Source: CAZDXV01 sp964648705 (lineage in GTDB: Bacteria > Patescibacteriota > Minisyncoccia > Minisyncoccales > GWA2-38-27). From it: DNA of 12,391 nt. Below are positions 5,290 to 11,299 of the stretch, one piece after another. The notes beneath the pieces were generated by a model that saw nothing but the letters and a program-made list of their open reading frames with translations, was not told where the DNA came from and ran no database searches. The DNA lies in the NCBI GenBank assembly GCA_964648705.1, contig CAZYOI010000017.1, forward strand, positions 1 to 12,391. The letters are read 5' to 3'. The position numbers and the translations under genes were made by a program. Within the stretch, counting starts at the first letter, position 1, and the number at the start of each line of letters is the position of its first letter.

Positions 5290-5361
5290 GGGGGTATAAG
5301 CTAATTGGAAAACTACCAGTTTCCAAAACTGGTCTTCTAGGTTCGAGTCCTAGTACCCCCG
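5290..5361 (+). tRNA. tRNA-Trp (CCA)
   Basis: Acceptor GGGGGTA (5290-5296) pairs with TACCCCC (5354-5360), and discriminator G5361 is the usual one for bacterial tRNA-Trp. The anticodon arm CCAGT-TTCCAAA-ACTGG carries CCA, and the T arm is CTAGG-TTCGAGT-CCTAG. The length is 72 bases. The 3' CCA is not encoded (GCATAA follows). Confidence 0.93.
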
Positions 5362-5381
5362 CATAATGAGAAGTTTTTCAC

Positions 5382-5410
5382 TTGACAAACCTCTATATCT
5401 TTACTAAAAA
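5382..5410 (+). promoter_or_regulatory. Promoter of the structured RNA
   Basis: TTGACA (5382-5387) is perfect. With a 17-base spacer the -10 would be TAAAAA (5405-5410), a weak match. Initiation is predicted near 5417, within TAGTACCTTA. That 10-mer lies at the same distance (34 bases) from the -35 as its copy downstream of the 2723 promoter, which supports this alignment. Confidence 0.5.
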
Positions 5411-5416
5411 AGAATT

Positions 5417-5656
5417 AGTACCTTACAAGGGAGAGAAGAGAATGAAAGGAAGGGTGGAAGGTATGCCAAGGAGAGTTTTCCCGATACCTTCGCTTGAGAC
5501 TTGGTCTCAACTGATTTTTTAGGGAACTGTCCCTCGCTTTTCAGTTTTGACCAGTCGACGGGTCGCGTAACGCGCTCTTCAGGGATCTAGGTAATCCCAC
5601 TTTCATTCTTTTCTCTTCTATTTTTCTTGATGGGCCTTAATAAAAGGCCCTTTTTT
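5417..5656 (+). ncRNA. Unrecognised structured RNA with own terminator
   Basis: A ~240-base transcript can be drawn from the promoter at 5382 to the T tract at 5656. Its ends are closed by a 20-bp helix pairing 5429-5448 with 5600-5619, with only G-U wobbles and no mismatch. Inside are five local hairpins: GAAGGTAT/ATACCTTC (5457-5464 with 5484-5491), TTGAGAC/GTCTCAA (5494-5500 with 5504-5510), AGGGA/TCCCT (5521-5525 with 5530-5534) within a CTGA/TCAG stem, CGCG-TAA-CGCG (5564-5574), and GGGAT/ATCCC (5582-5586 with 5594-5598). I looked for hallmarks of tmRNA, RNase P RNA, SRP RNA and 6S RNA and found none that fit. Function is unknown. It separates tRNA-Trp from def. Confidence 0.7.
5632..5656 (+). 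terminator. Intrinsic terminator of the structured RNA
   Basis: GGGCCTT (5632-5638), loop AATAA, AAGGCCC (5644-5650), then six T. A textbook Rho-independent terminator, placed 13 bases after the closing helix of the RNA and directly before the def promoter. Confidence 0.88.
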
Positions 5657-5657
5657 A

Positions 5658-5686
5658 TTGAAAAAGGGGATGGGATATACTATTAT
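5658..5686 (+). promoter_or_regulatory. Promoter of def-pcm-mltG, apparently leaderless
   Basis: TTGAAA (5658-5663), a 17-base spacer and TATTAT (5681-5686). Initiation is expected about seven bases further on, at 5693-5694, which coincides with the ATG chosen for def. This also argues against the longer starts at 5658 and 5670, which lie inside the promoter. Confidence 0.6.
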
Positions 5687-5693
5687 AGAGTAT

Positions 5694-6173
5694 ATGTCCG
5701 TATTGGAGATAAGAAAATTCAGAGATCCTGTCTTGAGGAAAAAATCTGAAGGAGTAGATAAAATAGATTATCAATTTCTGTCCGATCTTTCAGAAACCAT
5801 GGTTAAAAAAGACGGTATCGGTCTGGCTGCTCCCCAGGTAGGCGTCTCAAAAAGGATAATTGCTGTAATGGATCCTGAAAAAGGAAAGCCCTTGGTTTTA
5901 ATAAATCCTGTAATTGTTAAAAAGAGCAAAGAGAAAGAAACGGGAGAAGAGGGCTGCTTGAGCTTTCCCGGCATATTTTTGAAGGTAAAAAGAGCCAAAG
6001 AAATAGAGGCGGAAGCTTTAAACAGAGAAGGGGAGAAGATAAGCTTTAAGGCTGAAGGCTTGGCTGCCAGAGTGATACAGCATGAAATAGACCATTTGGA
6101 CGGCATTTTATTCTTTCACCGCTTATGCTTCTTGAGAAGAATTCTCTTTAAGATAAGGCATCCTTTGTTATGA
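5694..6173 (+). CDS. def: Peptide deformylase
   Basis: Peptide deformylase removes the formyl group from the initiator methionine of nascent proteins in the cytosol. With the start at 5694 the protein has 159 residues and begins MSVLEIRKFRDPVLRKKSEGV, the normal family opening. All three motifs are present: GIGLAAPQVG (41-50), EGCLSFPG (metal ligand Cys88) and QHEIDHLDGILF (His130 and His134 as metal ligands, Glu131 catalytic). In-frame TTG 5658 and ATG 5670 would add up to 12 extra residues but lie within the promoter. The C terminus ends in a basic, hydrophobic segment (FLRRILFKIRHPLL). The stop overlaps the pcm start (ATGA), so the genes are coupled. Confidence 0.95.
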   Translation: MSVLEIRKFRDPVLRKKSEGVDKIDYQFLSDLSETMVKKDGIGLAAPQVGVSKRIIAVMDPEKGKPLVLINPVIVKKSKEKETGEEGCLSFPGIFLKVKRAKEIEAEALNREGEKISFKAEGLAARVIQHEIDHLDGILFFHRLCFLRRILFKIRHPLL

Positions 6174-6784
6174 GCTTGATTGATAATTTAGTAAAAGAGG
6201 GCTGGCTTAAAACAGATAGGGTAATAGAAGCTTTTAGAGAGATAAAGAGGGAGGACTTTATGCCAGAGGAGATAAAGAAACTGGCTGAAGTCAACGAGGC
6301 TCTTCCCATAGGAGAGGGACAGACGATCTCCCAGCCCCTGGTTGTCGCTTTTATGATAGAAAAACTTAAGGTTTCAGAGGGGGACAATGTTTTGGATATA
6401 GGTTCTGGATCAGGCTGGACTACAGGCATACTTTCTTATCTTGTCGGGAAGAGAGGAAGAGTTACAGCTCTAGAAGTTGTGCCGGAATTGAAGGAGTTTG
6501 GGGAAAGAAATGTTTCCAAGTACAACTTCATTAAGAAAGGAATAACCCGGTTTGTTCTGGCTGACGGAACAAAAGGATTCAAAAAAGAGGCGCCTTTTGG
6601 CAGAATATTGGTTTCGGCTGCGGTTCAGGGGGAGATTCCTCCTGCCTGGAAAGAGCAGCTTAAAGAAGGAGGAATTATTGCAGCCTCTGTCAGGAATTCT
6701 ATCTGGGTTTTGGAGAAAAAAGAAGAGGAGTTTAAAAAAGAGGAATATCCGGGCTTTGCCTTTGTTCCTTTAGTTGAAAAATGA
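6170..6784 (+). CDS. pcm: Protein-L-isoaspartate O-methyltransferase
   Basis: This enzyme methylates L-isoaspartyl residues formed by ageing of Asn and Asp, using S-adenosylmethionine, and starts their repair. The 204-residue protein shows the family block ALPIGEGQTISQP (about 44-56) and the Rossmann-fold SAM loop VLDIGSGSGWTTGILSYL (about 74-91). An acidic residue ends the next strand (VTALEVVPEL), followed by FVLADGTKGF and the FGRILVSAAVQGEIPPAW region. Length is normal (about 200-220). It overlaps def by four bases and mltG by four bases. An alternative assignment, another class I SAM methyltransferase, is unlikely given the PIGEGQTISQP motif. Confidence 0.9.
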   Translation: MSLIDNLVKEGWLKTDRVIEAFREIKREDFMPEEIKKLAEVNEALPIGEGQTISQPLVVAFMIEKLKVSEGDNVLDIGSGSGWTTGILSYLVGKRGRVTALEVVPELKEFGERNVSKYNFIKKGITRFVLADGTKGFKKEAPFGRILVSAAVQGEIPPAWKEQLKEGGIIAASVRNSIWVLEKKEEEFKKEEYPGFAFVPLVEK

Positions 6785-7812
6785 AACAGATAACAGCTAT
6801 CATTTTAATAATTGTCTTGTTTTTCACAGTTTTTCTGGCTACTGGAATTTATCTGCCTTTAGATGAGGATTCTGCAAAAGAGGCGGAGTTTCTCATTAAA
6901 AAGGGAGAAGGAGCAAAAGAGATATCTCTGAATTTGAAAGAAAAGGAGTTGATCAGGTGGAGCTCTCCTTTCCGCCTCTATGTTTTGTTAAAAGGGGTAG
7001 GCGGAGAGCTTAAAGCGGGAAGGTATCTTCTTTCTAAATCTGAGAACGTTCCCGAAATGGTGGATAAGTTTTTTTCAGGGGATGTTGTCAAAGAAGAGAT
7101 AACTGTTATTGAAGGATGGAATCTTAGGGATATAGGTTTTTATTTTGAGAACAAAGGAATGTTTATGGCAGAGGAGTTTTTTGAGAAAGCAGGATTTCCG
7201 GCAGTTGATTATTCTAGGGCCGCTGATCTGCCAGAGCCCTTGGCTTTTGACTATGAACTTTTAAGAGAAAAACCGGATAGAGTGGGCTTGGAGGGTTTTC
7301 TTTTCCCTGATACTTATGAGATATATCCTGATGCTTCTTTGGAGGAAATTATACAGAAGATGCTTGATAATTTTGAGAAAAAGATTTCTTTAGAGCTCAG
7401 AGAAGAAATTGGAAAAGAGGGGAAAACTGTCTTTGATGTTGTAACAATGGCTTCCTTAATAGAGAAAGAGGTTCAGAGTTTGGAAGACAAGAAATTGGTA
7501 TCTGGAATTCTCTGGAAAAGGATGGAAAATAATGTTCCTCTTCAAGTGGACGCCACCATAACCTATGTTACAGGGAAAAAGAGCGTTAATGTTTCAAAAA
7601 AAGAAACTGAGATTGACTCTCCTTTCAATAGCTACAAATACAGAGGCCTTCCCTTGGGGCCTATCTGTAACCCGGGCCTGGAAAGCATTGAAGCCGCTCT
7701 TTATCCTAAAGAAAGTAGTTTTTGGTATTATTTATCTACCCCAAAAGGGGAGACCGTATTCAGTAGGAGCTTGTTAGAACATAACAGAGCTAAAGCAGAA
7801 TATTTGAAATAG
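6781..7812 (+). CDS. mltG: Endolytic murein transglycosylase MltG
   Basis: MltG (YceG family) cuts nascent glycan strands at the membrane and is thought to set glycan chain length. Of 343 residues, about 4-24 form one N-terminal membrane helix (ITAIILIIVLFFTVFLATGIYL), leaving the rest outside. A LysM-like subdomain follows (about 30-110; KGEGAKEISLNLKEKELI, AGRYLLSKSENVPEM). The catalytic domain contains LEGFLFPDTYEIYPDAS, MASLIEKEV (Glu228, corresponding to the essential E. coli Glu218), LQVDATITY and DSPFNSYKYRGLPLGPICNPG, then the C-terminal FSRSLLEHNRAKAEYL. Length is typical. It overlaps pcm and is the last gene of the unit. Its presence shows that the organism builds peptidoglycan. Confidence 0.95.
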   Translation: MKQITAIILIIVLFFTVFLATGIYLPLDEDSAKEAEFLIKKGEGAKEISLNLKEKELIRWSSPFRLYVLLKGVGGELKAGRYLLSKSENVPEMVDKFFSGDVVKEEITVIEGWNLRDIGFYFENKGMFMAEEFFEKAGFPAVDYSRAADLPEPLAFDYELLREKPDRVGLEGFLFPDTYEIYPDASLEEIIQKMLDNFEKKISLELREEIGKEGKTVFDVVTMASLIEKEVQSLEDKKLVSGILWKRMENNVPLQVDATITYVTGKKSVNVSKKETEIDSPFNSYKYRGLPLGPICNPGLESIEAALYPKESSFWYYLSTPKGETVFSRSLLEHNRAKAEYLK

Positions 7813-7817
7813 AGGTA

Positions 7818-7854
7818 TTGACAGCGTTTTTGGGTGTGGTAGGATGAAACCACA
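7818..7854 (+). promoter_or_regulatory. Promoter with palindromic operator before the XRE gene
   Basis: TTGACA (7818-7823), a 16-base spacer and an extended -10, TGG-TAGGAT (-10 at 7840-7845). A perfect inverted repeat TGTGGT (7835-7840) / ACCACA (7849-7854) surrounds the -10. A dimeric regulator bound there would block polymerase, so autorepression by the adjacent XRE protein is likely but inferred. Confidence 0.55.
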
Positions 7855-7877
7855 AAGACAAAATAATTCTTAAAGCC

Positions 7878-8249
7878 ATGCCTAAAAGAAAACAAAAGTT
7901 TGGGAAAAAACTAAAAGAAAAAAGAATTGAAAAAGGATTAAGCTTGAGAAAAATCTGCCGAATGCTGAATTATGATCCGAGCAACTGGAGCAAGATAGAA
8001 AGAGGAATAATTTCTCCTCCTTCCGATGAAAAAATTCTAAAAAAATGGGCAAAAGCTCTAAGTTTTTCTCGAGAAGAAACCCAGGATTTTATTGACGAGG
8101 CGAAAATAGCTCAAGGGGTGATTCCTGAAGACATTCTGTCTCGGAAAAACGCGGCGGAATATCTTCCCGCTTTTTTTAGAACGTTGCGGAATAAAAAACC
8201 GACAAAAAAAGAAATAGACAAACTGATAGAAACTATAAGGAAGTCCTAG
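7878..8249 (+). CDS. XRE-family helix-turn-helix regulator
   Basis: A 123-residue DNA-binding protein. The Cro/CI-type helix-turn-helix is at about residues 8-65 (FGKKLKEKRIEKGLSLRKIC, then NYDPSNWSKIERGIISPP), with the recognition-helix pattern SNWSKIERG. The remaining part is helical and ends LPAFFRTLRNKKPTKKEIDKLIE, an arrangement seen in stand-alone XRE regulators of many bacteria. It is a single-gene unit. The promoter lies 33 bases upstream, and a palindrome overlapping its -10 is a likely self-operator. No toxin gene or ImmA/IrrE metalloprotease gene lies beside it, so it does not look like a standard toxin-antitoxin pair. Targets are unknown. Confidence 0.88.
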   Translation: MPKRKQKFGKKLKEKRIEKGLSLRKICRMLNYDPSNWSKIERGIISPPSDEKILKKWAKALSFSREETQDFIDEAKIAQGVIPEDILSRKNAAEYLPAFFRTLRNKKPTKKEIDKLIETIRKS

Positions 8250-8304
8250 ATCAGTTTTAGAAATTGCTTTGAACGAAGTTAATAACAGCAATTGATATAT
8301 TTTA

Positions 8305-8333
8305 TTGAGCTGTTTTTAATAAACTGCTATAAT
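8305..8333 (+). promoter_or_regulatory. Promoter of the DJ-1/PfpI unit, apparently leaderless
   Basis: TTGAGC (8305-8310), a 17-base spacer and a perfect TATAAT (8328-8333). The ATG at 8340 starts seven bases after the -10, where transcription itself should begin, leaving no room for a ribosome-binding site. Confidence 0.65.
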
Positions 8334-8339
8334 TAAATA

Positions 8340-8861
8340 ATGGTAAAAGTTGCCTTAATTATAGCTTTTAGGGACTTTAGAGACGAAGAGTACTTTATAC
8401 CCAGAGAGAAACTGGAAGAAGCAGGATTTGAAGTTTTAACAGCAAGCACCTCAAAAGGGAAGGCTTTGGGCAAGCTGGGGGGAGAAGCAGAATCAGATCT
8501 TTTGATTGAAGACCTTGATGTTTCAGACTATAACGCCGTTTTATTTATAGGGGGTCCCGGCGCCCACAAGCTTATTGAAAACGAACAATGCCGCAGAATA
8601 GCCAGGGAAGCTTTAAAAGAAGAGATAGTTCTGGGAGCTATCTGCATAGCTCCGGCCATCTTGGCTAGAGCAGGCGTTTTAAAAAGAAAAAAGGCCACTG
8701 TTTGGTCTGGCGCTATGGATAAGTCAGCTGTTAAGATATTAAAAGAAGAGGGGGCAGATTATCTTCCCGAGCCCCTTGTTGAATCGGATAATGTTGTTAC
8801 AGCTTCAGGCCCTGATTCAGCCCAAGCTTTTGCCGAGAAAATAATAAAGAAAATACAATGA
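8340..8861 (+). CDS. DJ-1/PfpI-family protein
   Basis: A cytosolic protein of the class I glutamine-amidotransferase-like fold. Members include intracellular cysteine proteases, deglycase/glyoxalase-type enzymes and chaperones, so the substrate cannot be assigned. The 173-residue protein starts VKVALIIAFRDFRDEEYF, with Glu16/Glu17 in the place of the conserved acidic residue. LFIGGPGAHKL lies at about 68-78. The nucleophile elbow is LGAICIAPAILARAGVL, with Cys102. The residue after the cysteine is Ile, not the His of PfpI-type proteases, which makes protease activity less likely. The gene heads a probable three-gene unit; its last four bases overlap the next start (ATGA). Confidence 0.9.
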   Translation: MVKVALIIAFRDFRDEEYFIPREKLEEAGFEVLTASTSKGKALGKLGGEAESDLLIEDLDVSDYNAVLFIGGPGAHKLIENEQCRRIAREALKEEIVLGAICIAPAILARAGVLKRKKATVWSGAMDKSAVKILKEEGADYLPEPLVESDNVVTASGPDSAQAFAEKIIKKIQ

Positions 8862-9469
8862 ACGAATCTTTTGATATTATAGCCAATCTTCCTGCTGTTA
8901 TCTTTGCTTTGCTCTTTTTTGTTAGTTTTGTTTTATGCTTGCGGGGAGGCATTATTCTTTTGAGGAGAAGGCCGGAGAAGATGGAAAAGGGGAGAAAGCT
9001 TTTGATAAGAGGGATAATTTTCTTTTTCATTATTGCTCTTGTAGCTCTGGTTTTCTATTTGGTGAGTTATCTGCTTCAGACATGGTATCTTTCAAAAGCC
9101 AAAAAGGGGATAGGGGAGTTTCCTGCTTCAGCTTCTGTCAATTTTCCCTCTTCTCCTGAATTTTTAAAAATAGAGGGGCATTATTTCAGAGGCCCTTATT
9201 CTCTCAATGATACCGGCTTTATAGAGGAGAAATGCGTTTATGCTGTCTTGTGTCCAAAAGAAGAAGGATATGATAAAATATATATAGGGGAGGGAAGCAG
9301 GATATACCTTAAAGATTCAATCAGGAAGGCTTGCTGGCTTGAAAACTGCGATAGGGATTTGGAGGTGGCTATTTTATGGACTCCTATAAATTCTTACAGT
9401 CCTGCTGAAGCCAAAAGCATTAGAAAAAGCATAGAGGAGAAGGTGAACCCTCCTTGTTTAGAAAAATAA
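8858..9469 (+). CDS. Two-helix membrane protein, possible GIY-YIG-like domain
   Basis: I do not recognise the full-length 203-residue protein. Two hydrophobic helices are clear, at about residues 12-36 and 50-74, joined by a basic loop (LLRRRPEKMEKGRK). A linker follows, and then a C-terminal domain at about 105-200. There, CVYAVL (126-131) and IYIGEG (141-146) are spaced like the two strands of a GIY-YIG nuclease. Arg156, Glu184 (in SPAEAKSIRKSIEEK) and Asn197 (in VNPPC) fall where that family's catalytic Arg, Glu and Asn would be. This is a pattern argument only; the 'GIY' tripeptide itself is not intact. Four cysteines in the domain (126, 132, 159, 164) could form a metal site or disulphides. 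It overlaps the DJ-1 gene and is 12 bases from the next gene. Confidence 0.6.
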   Translation: MNESFDIIANLPAVIFALLFFVSFVLCLRGGIILLRRRPEKMEKGRKLLIRGIIFFFIIALVALVFYLVSYLLQTWYLSKAKKGIGEFPASASVNFPSSPEFLKIEGHYFRGPYSLNDTGFIEEKCVYAVLCPKEEGYDKIYIGEGSRIYLKDSIRKACWLENCDRDLEVAILWTPINSYSPAEAKSIRKSIEEKVNPPCLEK

Positions 9470-9481
9470 AAAGATATTAAA

Positions 9482-10639
9482 ATGGACACTTCTTTTATTG
9501 ACAAATTCACAATAGAGAGAAACCTTTTATACATCATAATAGCTGCTGTCTTAATAGTATTCGGCTTTGTCTTTTATCTTTTCTATTCTCATTTTACAAA
9601 GAATATTGAAGTTCTTTCTCCCAACGGAAGAGAAGAATGGAGAATAGGGGAGAGCTATAGGATTAAATGGGACTCTCGGGGGATAGACAGGGTAGGCATT
9701 GTTTTATTCAAAGGGGCAGAGCCCAAATGGATAGCCAAAAATGTGGCTGCAGGGAATGAAGAGTATGAATGGAGAATACACGCCGGCCAGGACTACAGAG
9801 ACGACTATTGGATAGCTGTCTTTGAATACCCTTGGCAGGAAGGCAATGTTATTGATTATTCAGACGGAGCTTTTGCTGTTGTCTTTCCGGAGTTTGCCAC
9901 CTGCGACGGCGTTTCTCTTCAGAGCGAGTGGCCCTATATCCCCAGCGATTATCCTAATTTAAGAAGGGTCTTTATAACAGAGGAGAAATACCATGGCAAT
10001 TTAGGAGGACTGACGGAAGCTGACAAGAAGTGCCAAACAGAAGCGGGAAACCTGGGATATGACGGAGAGTGGATGGCTTTTATCGGGGGAGACAGCGATC
10101 AGGAGACAGCTCTTGAAAGAGTGAGAAACACAGAGAAGGGGACAGAAGGCATTTTTGTCGAAGCCCAGGCGGAAGCTGTCTTACTGAGAGGGGACACCTG
10201 CCACCGCCTTTTAGGGAAAAACCTTACCGAATTCTTAGAGAAGTTTTCAGCCGGAAAAGAAATGAATCAGAAAAGCCTCAGCGAAACCTTTTATCAGAAG
10301 TTCGGCGAAGTATGGCTGGGCAGGGTTTCAGCTCAAAGCAAAAAGAACTGTGAAATTGTAGATTCTGTGGCTTCAGATCCCTATGTTAATTTAGCAGAGA
10401 AGTACACCTTTACTGCCACCTGCCAGAACTGGACAAGGTCAGAGAAGTTTGTGGAGGGATACCCTGTTCCTATAGGAGCCTCCAAGCCGGTCTTTCCGAC
10501 CTGCTACACCCCTCAGGGAAAGTCAACAGACGCTGTAGCTTCCGGTGCTTTGGGGTTGGGCCAAACAGTCACCAAGTTTACTCCCTTTCAGGGCAAGTAC
10601 TGCAACTCCCAGCAGAGATTGATTTGTATTGAGAAATAG
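9482..10639 (+). CDS. Membrane-anchored surface protein, KNH-like plus DUF1554-like
   Basis: A 385-residue protein with one membrane helix near the N terminus (about residues 15-38) and the rest probably outside the cell. Residues ~42-135 resemble the Kre9/KNH-type beta-sandwich repeat of bacterial surface proteins (IEVLSPNGREEWRIGESYRI, then KW, ending in a DYSDGAFAV-type strand). Residues ~161-385 resemble DUF1554/endostatin-like domains: RRVFITEEKYHGNLGGLTEA, then DKKCQTEAGNLGYDGEWMAFI, later CQNWT, and finally KYCNSQQRLICIE. Eight cysteines lie outside the membrane (141, 184, 240, 290, 314, 341, 374, 382), an even number fitting disulphides. Ligand unknown; adhesion or envelope binding is a guess. 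It probably ends the DJ-1 operon; the next promoter starts four bases after its stop. Confidence 0.75.
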   Translation: MDTSFIDKFTIERNLLYIIIAAVLIVFGFVFYLFYSHFTKNIEVLSPNGREEWRIGESYRIKWDSRGIDRVGIVLFKGAEPKWIAKNVAAGNEEYEWRIHAGQDYRDDYWIAVFEYPWQEGNVIDYSDGAFAVVFPEFATCDGVSLQSEWPYIPSDYPNLRRVFITEEKYHGNLGGLTEADKKCQTEAGNLGYDGEWMAFIGGDSDQETALERVRNTEKGTEGIFVEAQAEAVLLRGDTCHRLLGKNLTEFLEKFSAGKEMNQKSLSETFYQKFGEVWLGRVSAQSKKNCEIVDSVASDPYVNLAEKYTFTATCQNWTRSEKFVEGYPVPIGASKPVFPTCYTPQGKSTDAVASGALGLGQTVTKFTPFQGKYCNSQQRLICIEK

Positions 10640-10642
10640 GGG

Positions 10643-10670
10643 TTGACAAAACATCTTAAAAAAGTAAGAT
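10643..10670 (+). promoter_or_regulatory. Promoter of the rplJ-rplL operon
   Basis: TTGACA (10643-10648), a 16-base spacer and TAAGAT (10665-10670). Initiation near 10677 gives a ~95-base leader that holds the L10-binding structure. Confidence 0.6.
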
Positions 10671-10688
10671 AAGATTATACAATTTAAA

Positions 10689-10758
10689 GCCGCAGACAAT
10701 GGGTATCTTTTTAGAGTAAAACCCATCGAGGCAAGGTATTTTTTATGCTGTCTGTGGT
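10689..10758 (+). promoter_or_regulatory. Ribosomal protein L10 leader
   Basis: This mRNA structure is bound by L10(L12)4 in many bacteria and mimics the L10 site on 23S rRNA. The closing stem GCCGCAGACA (10689-10698) pairs with TGTCTGTGGT (10749-10758). An inner stem ATGGGT/ACCCAT follows (10699-10704 with 10721-10726). The characteristic AGTAAAACCCATCGAGGC segment is present. It lies directly before rplJ, as in known cases. Confidence 0.8.
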
Positions 10759-10772
10759 GACAGCTATTTTTT
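10747..10772 (+). terminator. Attenuator terminator just before rplJ
   Basis: GCTGTC (10747-10752), loop TGTGGT, GACAGC (10759-10764), then TATTTTTT ending at the base before the rplJ ATG. Its left arm uses bases that are also the 3' strand of the L10-leader closing stem, so the two folds exclude each other. This implies transcription attenuation; the direction of the L10 effect cannot be read from sequence alone. Confidence 0.65.
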
Positions 10773-11294
10773 ATGGCTAAAACAAAAGAAGAAAAAGAAA
10801 AAGCTTTAGAGGAGATAAAAAAGGATATTGAAAACCAGCAGGCTCTGGTCTTTATTGACTACTCTGGATTAAAAGCAGAGGACATTTTTGATCTTAGAGA
10901 AAAGCTCAAAGAAGCAGGCTGTTCTCTCAAGGTGGTTAAAAAGACCCTGGCTAGAATGGCTTTTAAAGAGAAGGGTTTAAATTTGAAAGAAGAGAATTTA
11001 GAAGGGCAGCTTGCTGTTGTATTCGGTTTTGAAGATCCTGTTATGCCCGCCAAAGTCCCCTATAACTTCTCTCAAAAGAAAGAAGGCCCCAGGATTTTGG
11101 GAGGATTTCTGGAAGAAGAATTTAAGAACGCAGAAGAAATAATCACATTGGCCAAGATTCCTTCAAAGGATGAACTTTTAGCAAAGGTCGTAGGGAGCAT
11201 ATCAGCTCCAGTTTCCAATTTTGTAAGAGTGTTACAAGGCAATTCAAGGTCTTTGATTTACGCTTTAACAGCTATTAAAAACTCTAAAAGCTAA
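10773..11294 (+). CDS. rplJ: Large-subunit ribosomal protein uL10
   Basis: uL10 forms the base of the ribosomal stalk and carries the bL12 dimers that recruit translation GTPases. The 173-residue protein has the N-terminal rRNA-binding domain (MAKTKEEKEKALEEIKKDIE, QALVFIDYSGL, DLREKLKEAGCSLKVVKKTLARMA), the central LAVVFGFEDP and GGFLEEEF blocks, and the C-terminal helix binding bL12 (VRVLQGNSRSLIYALTAIKN). Length is normal. The T tract of an upstream terminator abuts the ATG, so there is no Shine-Dalgarno sequence. Cotranscribed with rplL, five bases downstream. The usual neighbours rplK and rplA are not present. Confidence 0.96.
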   Translation: MAKTKEEKEKALEEIKKDIENQQALVFIDYSGLKAEDIFDLREKLKEAGCSLKVVKKTLARMAFKEKGLNLKEENLEGQLAVVFGFEDPVMPAKVPYNFSQKKEGPRILGGFLEEEFKNAEEIITLAKIPSKDELLAKVVGSISAPVSNFVRVLQGNSRSLIYALTAIKNSKS

Positions 11295-11299
11295 AAATT

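Noticed and set aside
5442..5522. 26-codon open frame (MKGRVEGMPRRVFPIPSLETWSQLIF) within the structured RNA
   Set aside because: It lies across the closing helix and two stable hairpins, resembles no protein I know, and its codons are explained by the base-paired structure. A leader peptide cannot be excluded.
5417..5656. tmRNA, RNase P RNA, SRP RNA or 6S RNA as the identity of the structured RNA
   Set aside because: No tRNA-like ends or tag frame, no RNase P core motifs and no GGAA-loop SRP domain were seen. The multibranched fold does not match the single long 6S hairpin.
5658..5693. Longer def starts at TTG 5658 or ATG 5670
   Set aside because: These codons lie within the TTGAAA-17-TATTAT promoter, and the added residues are not part of the deformylase family N terminus.
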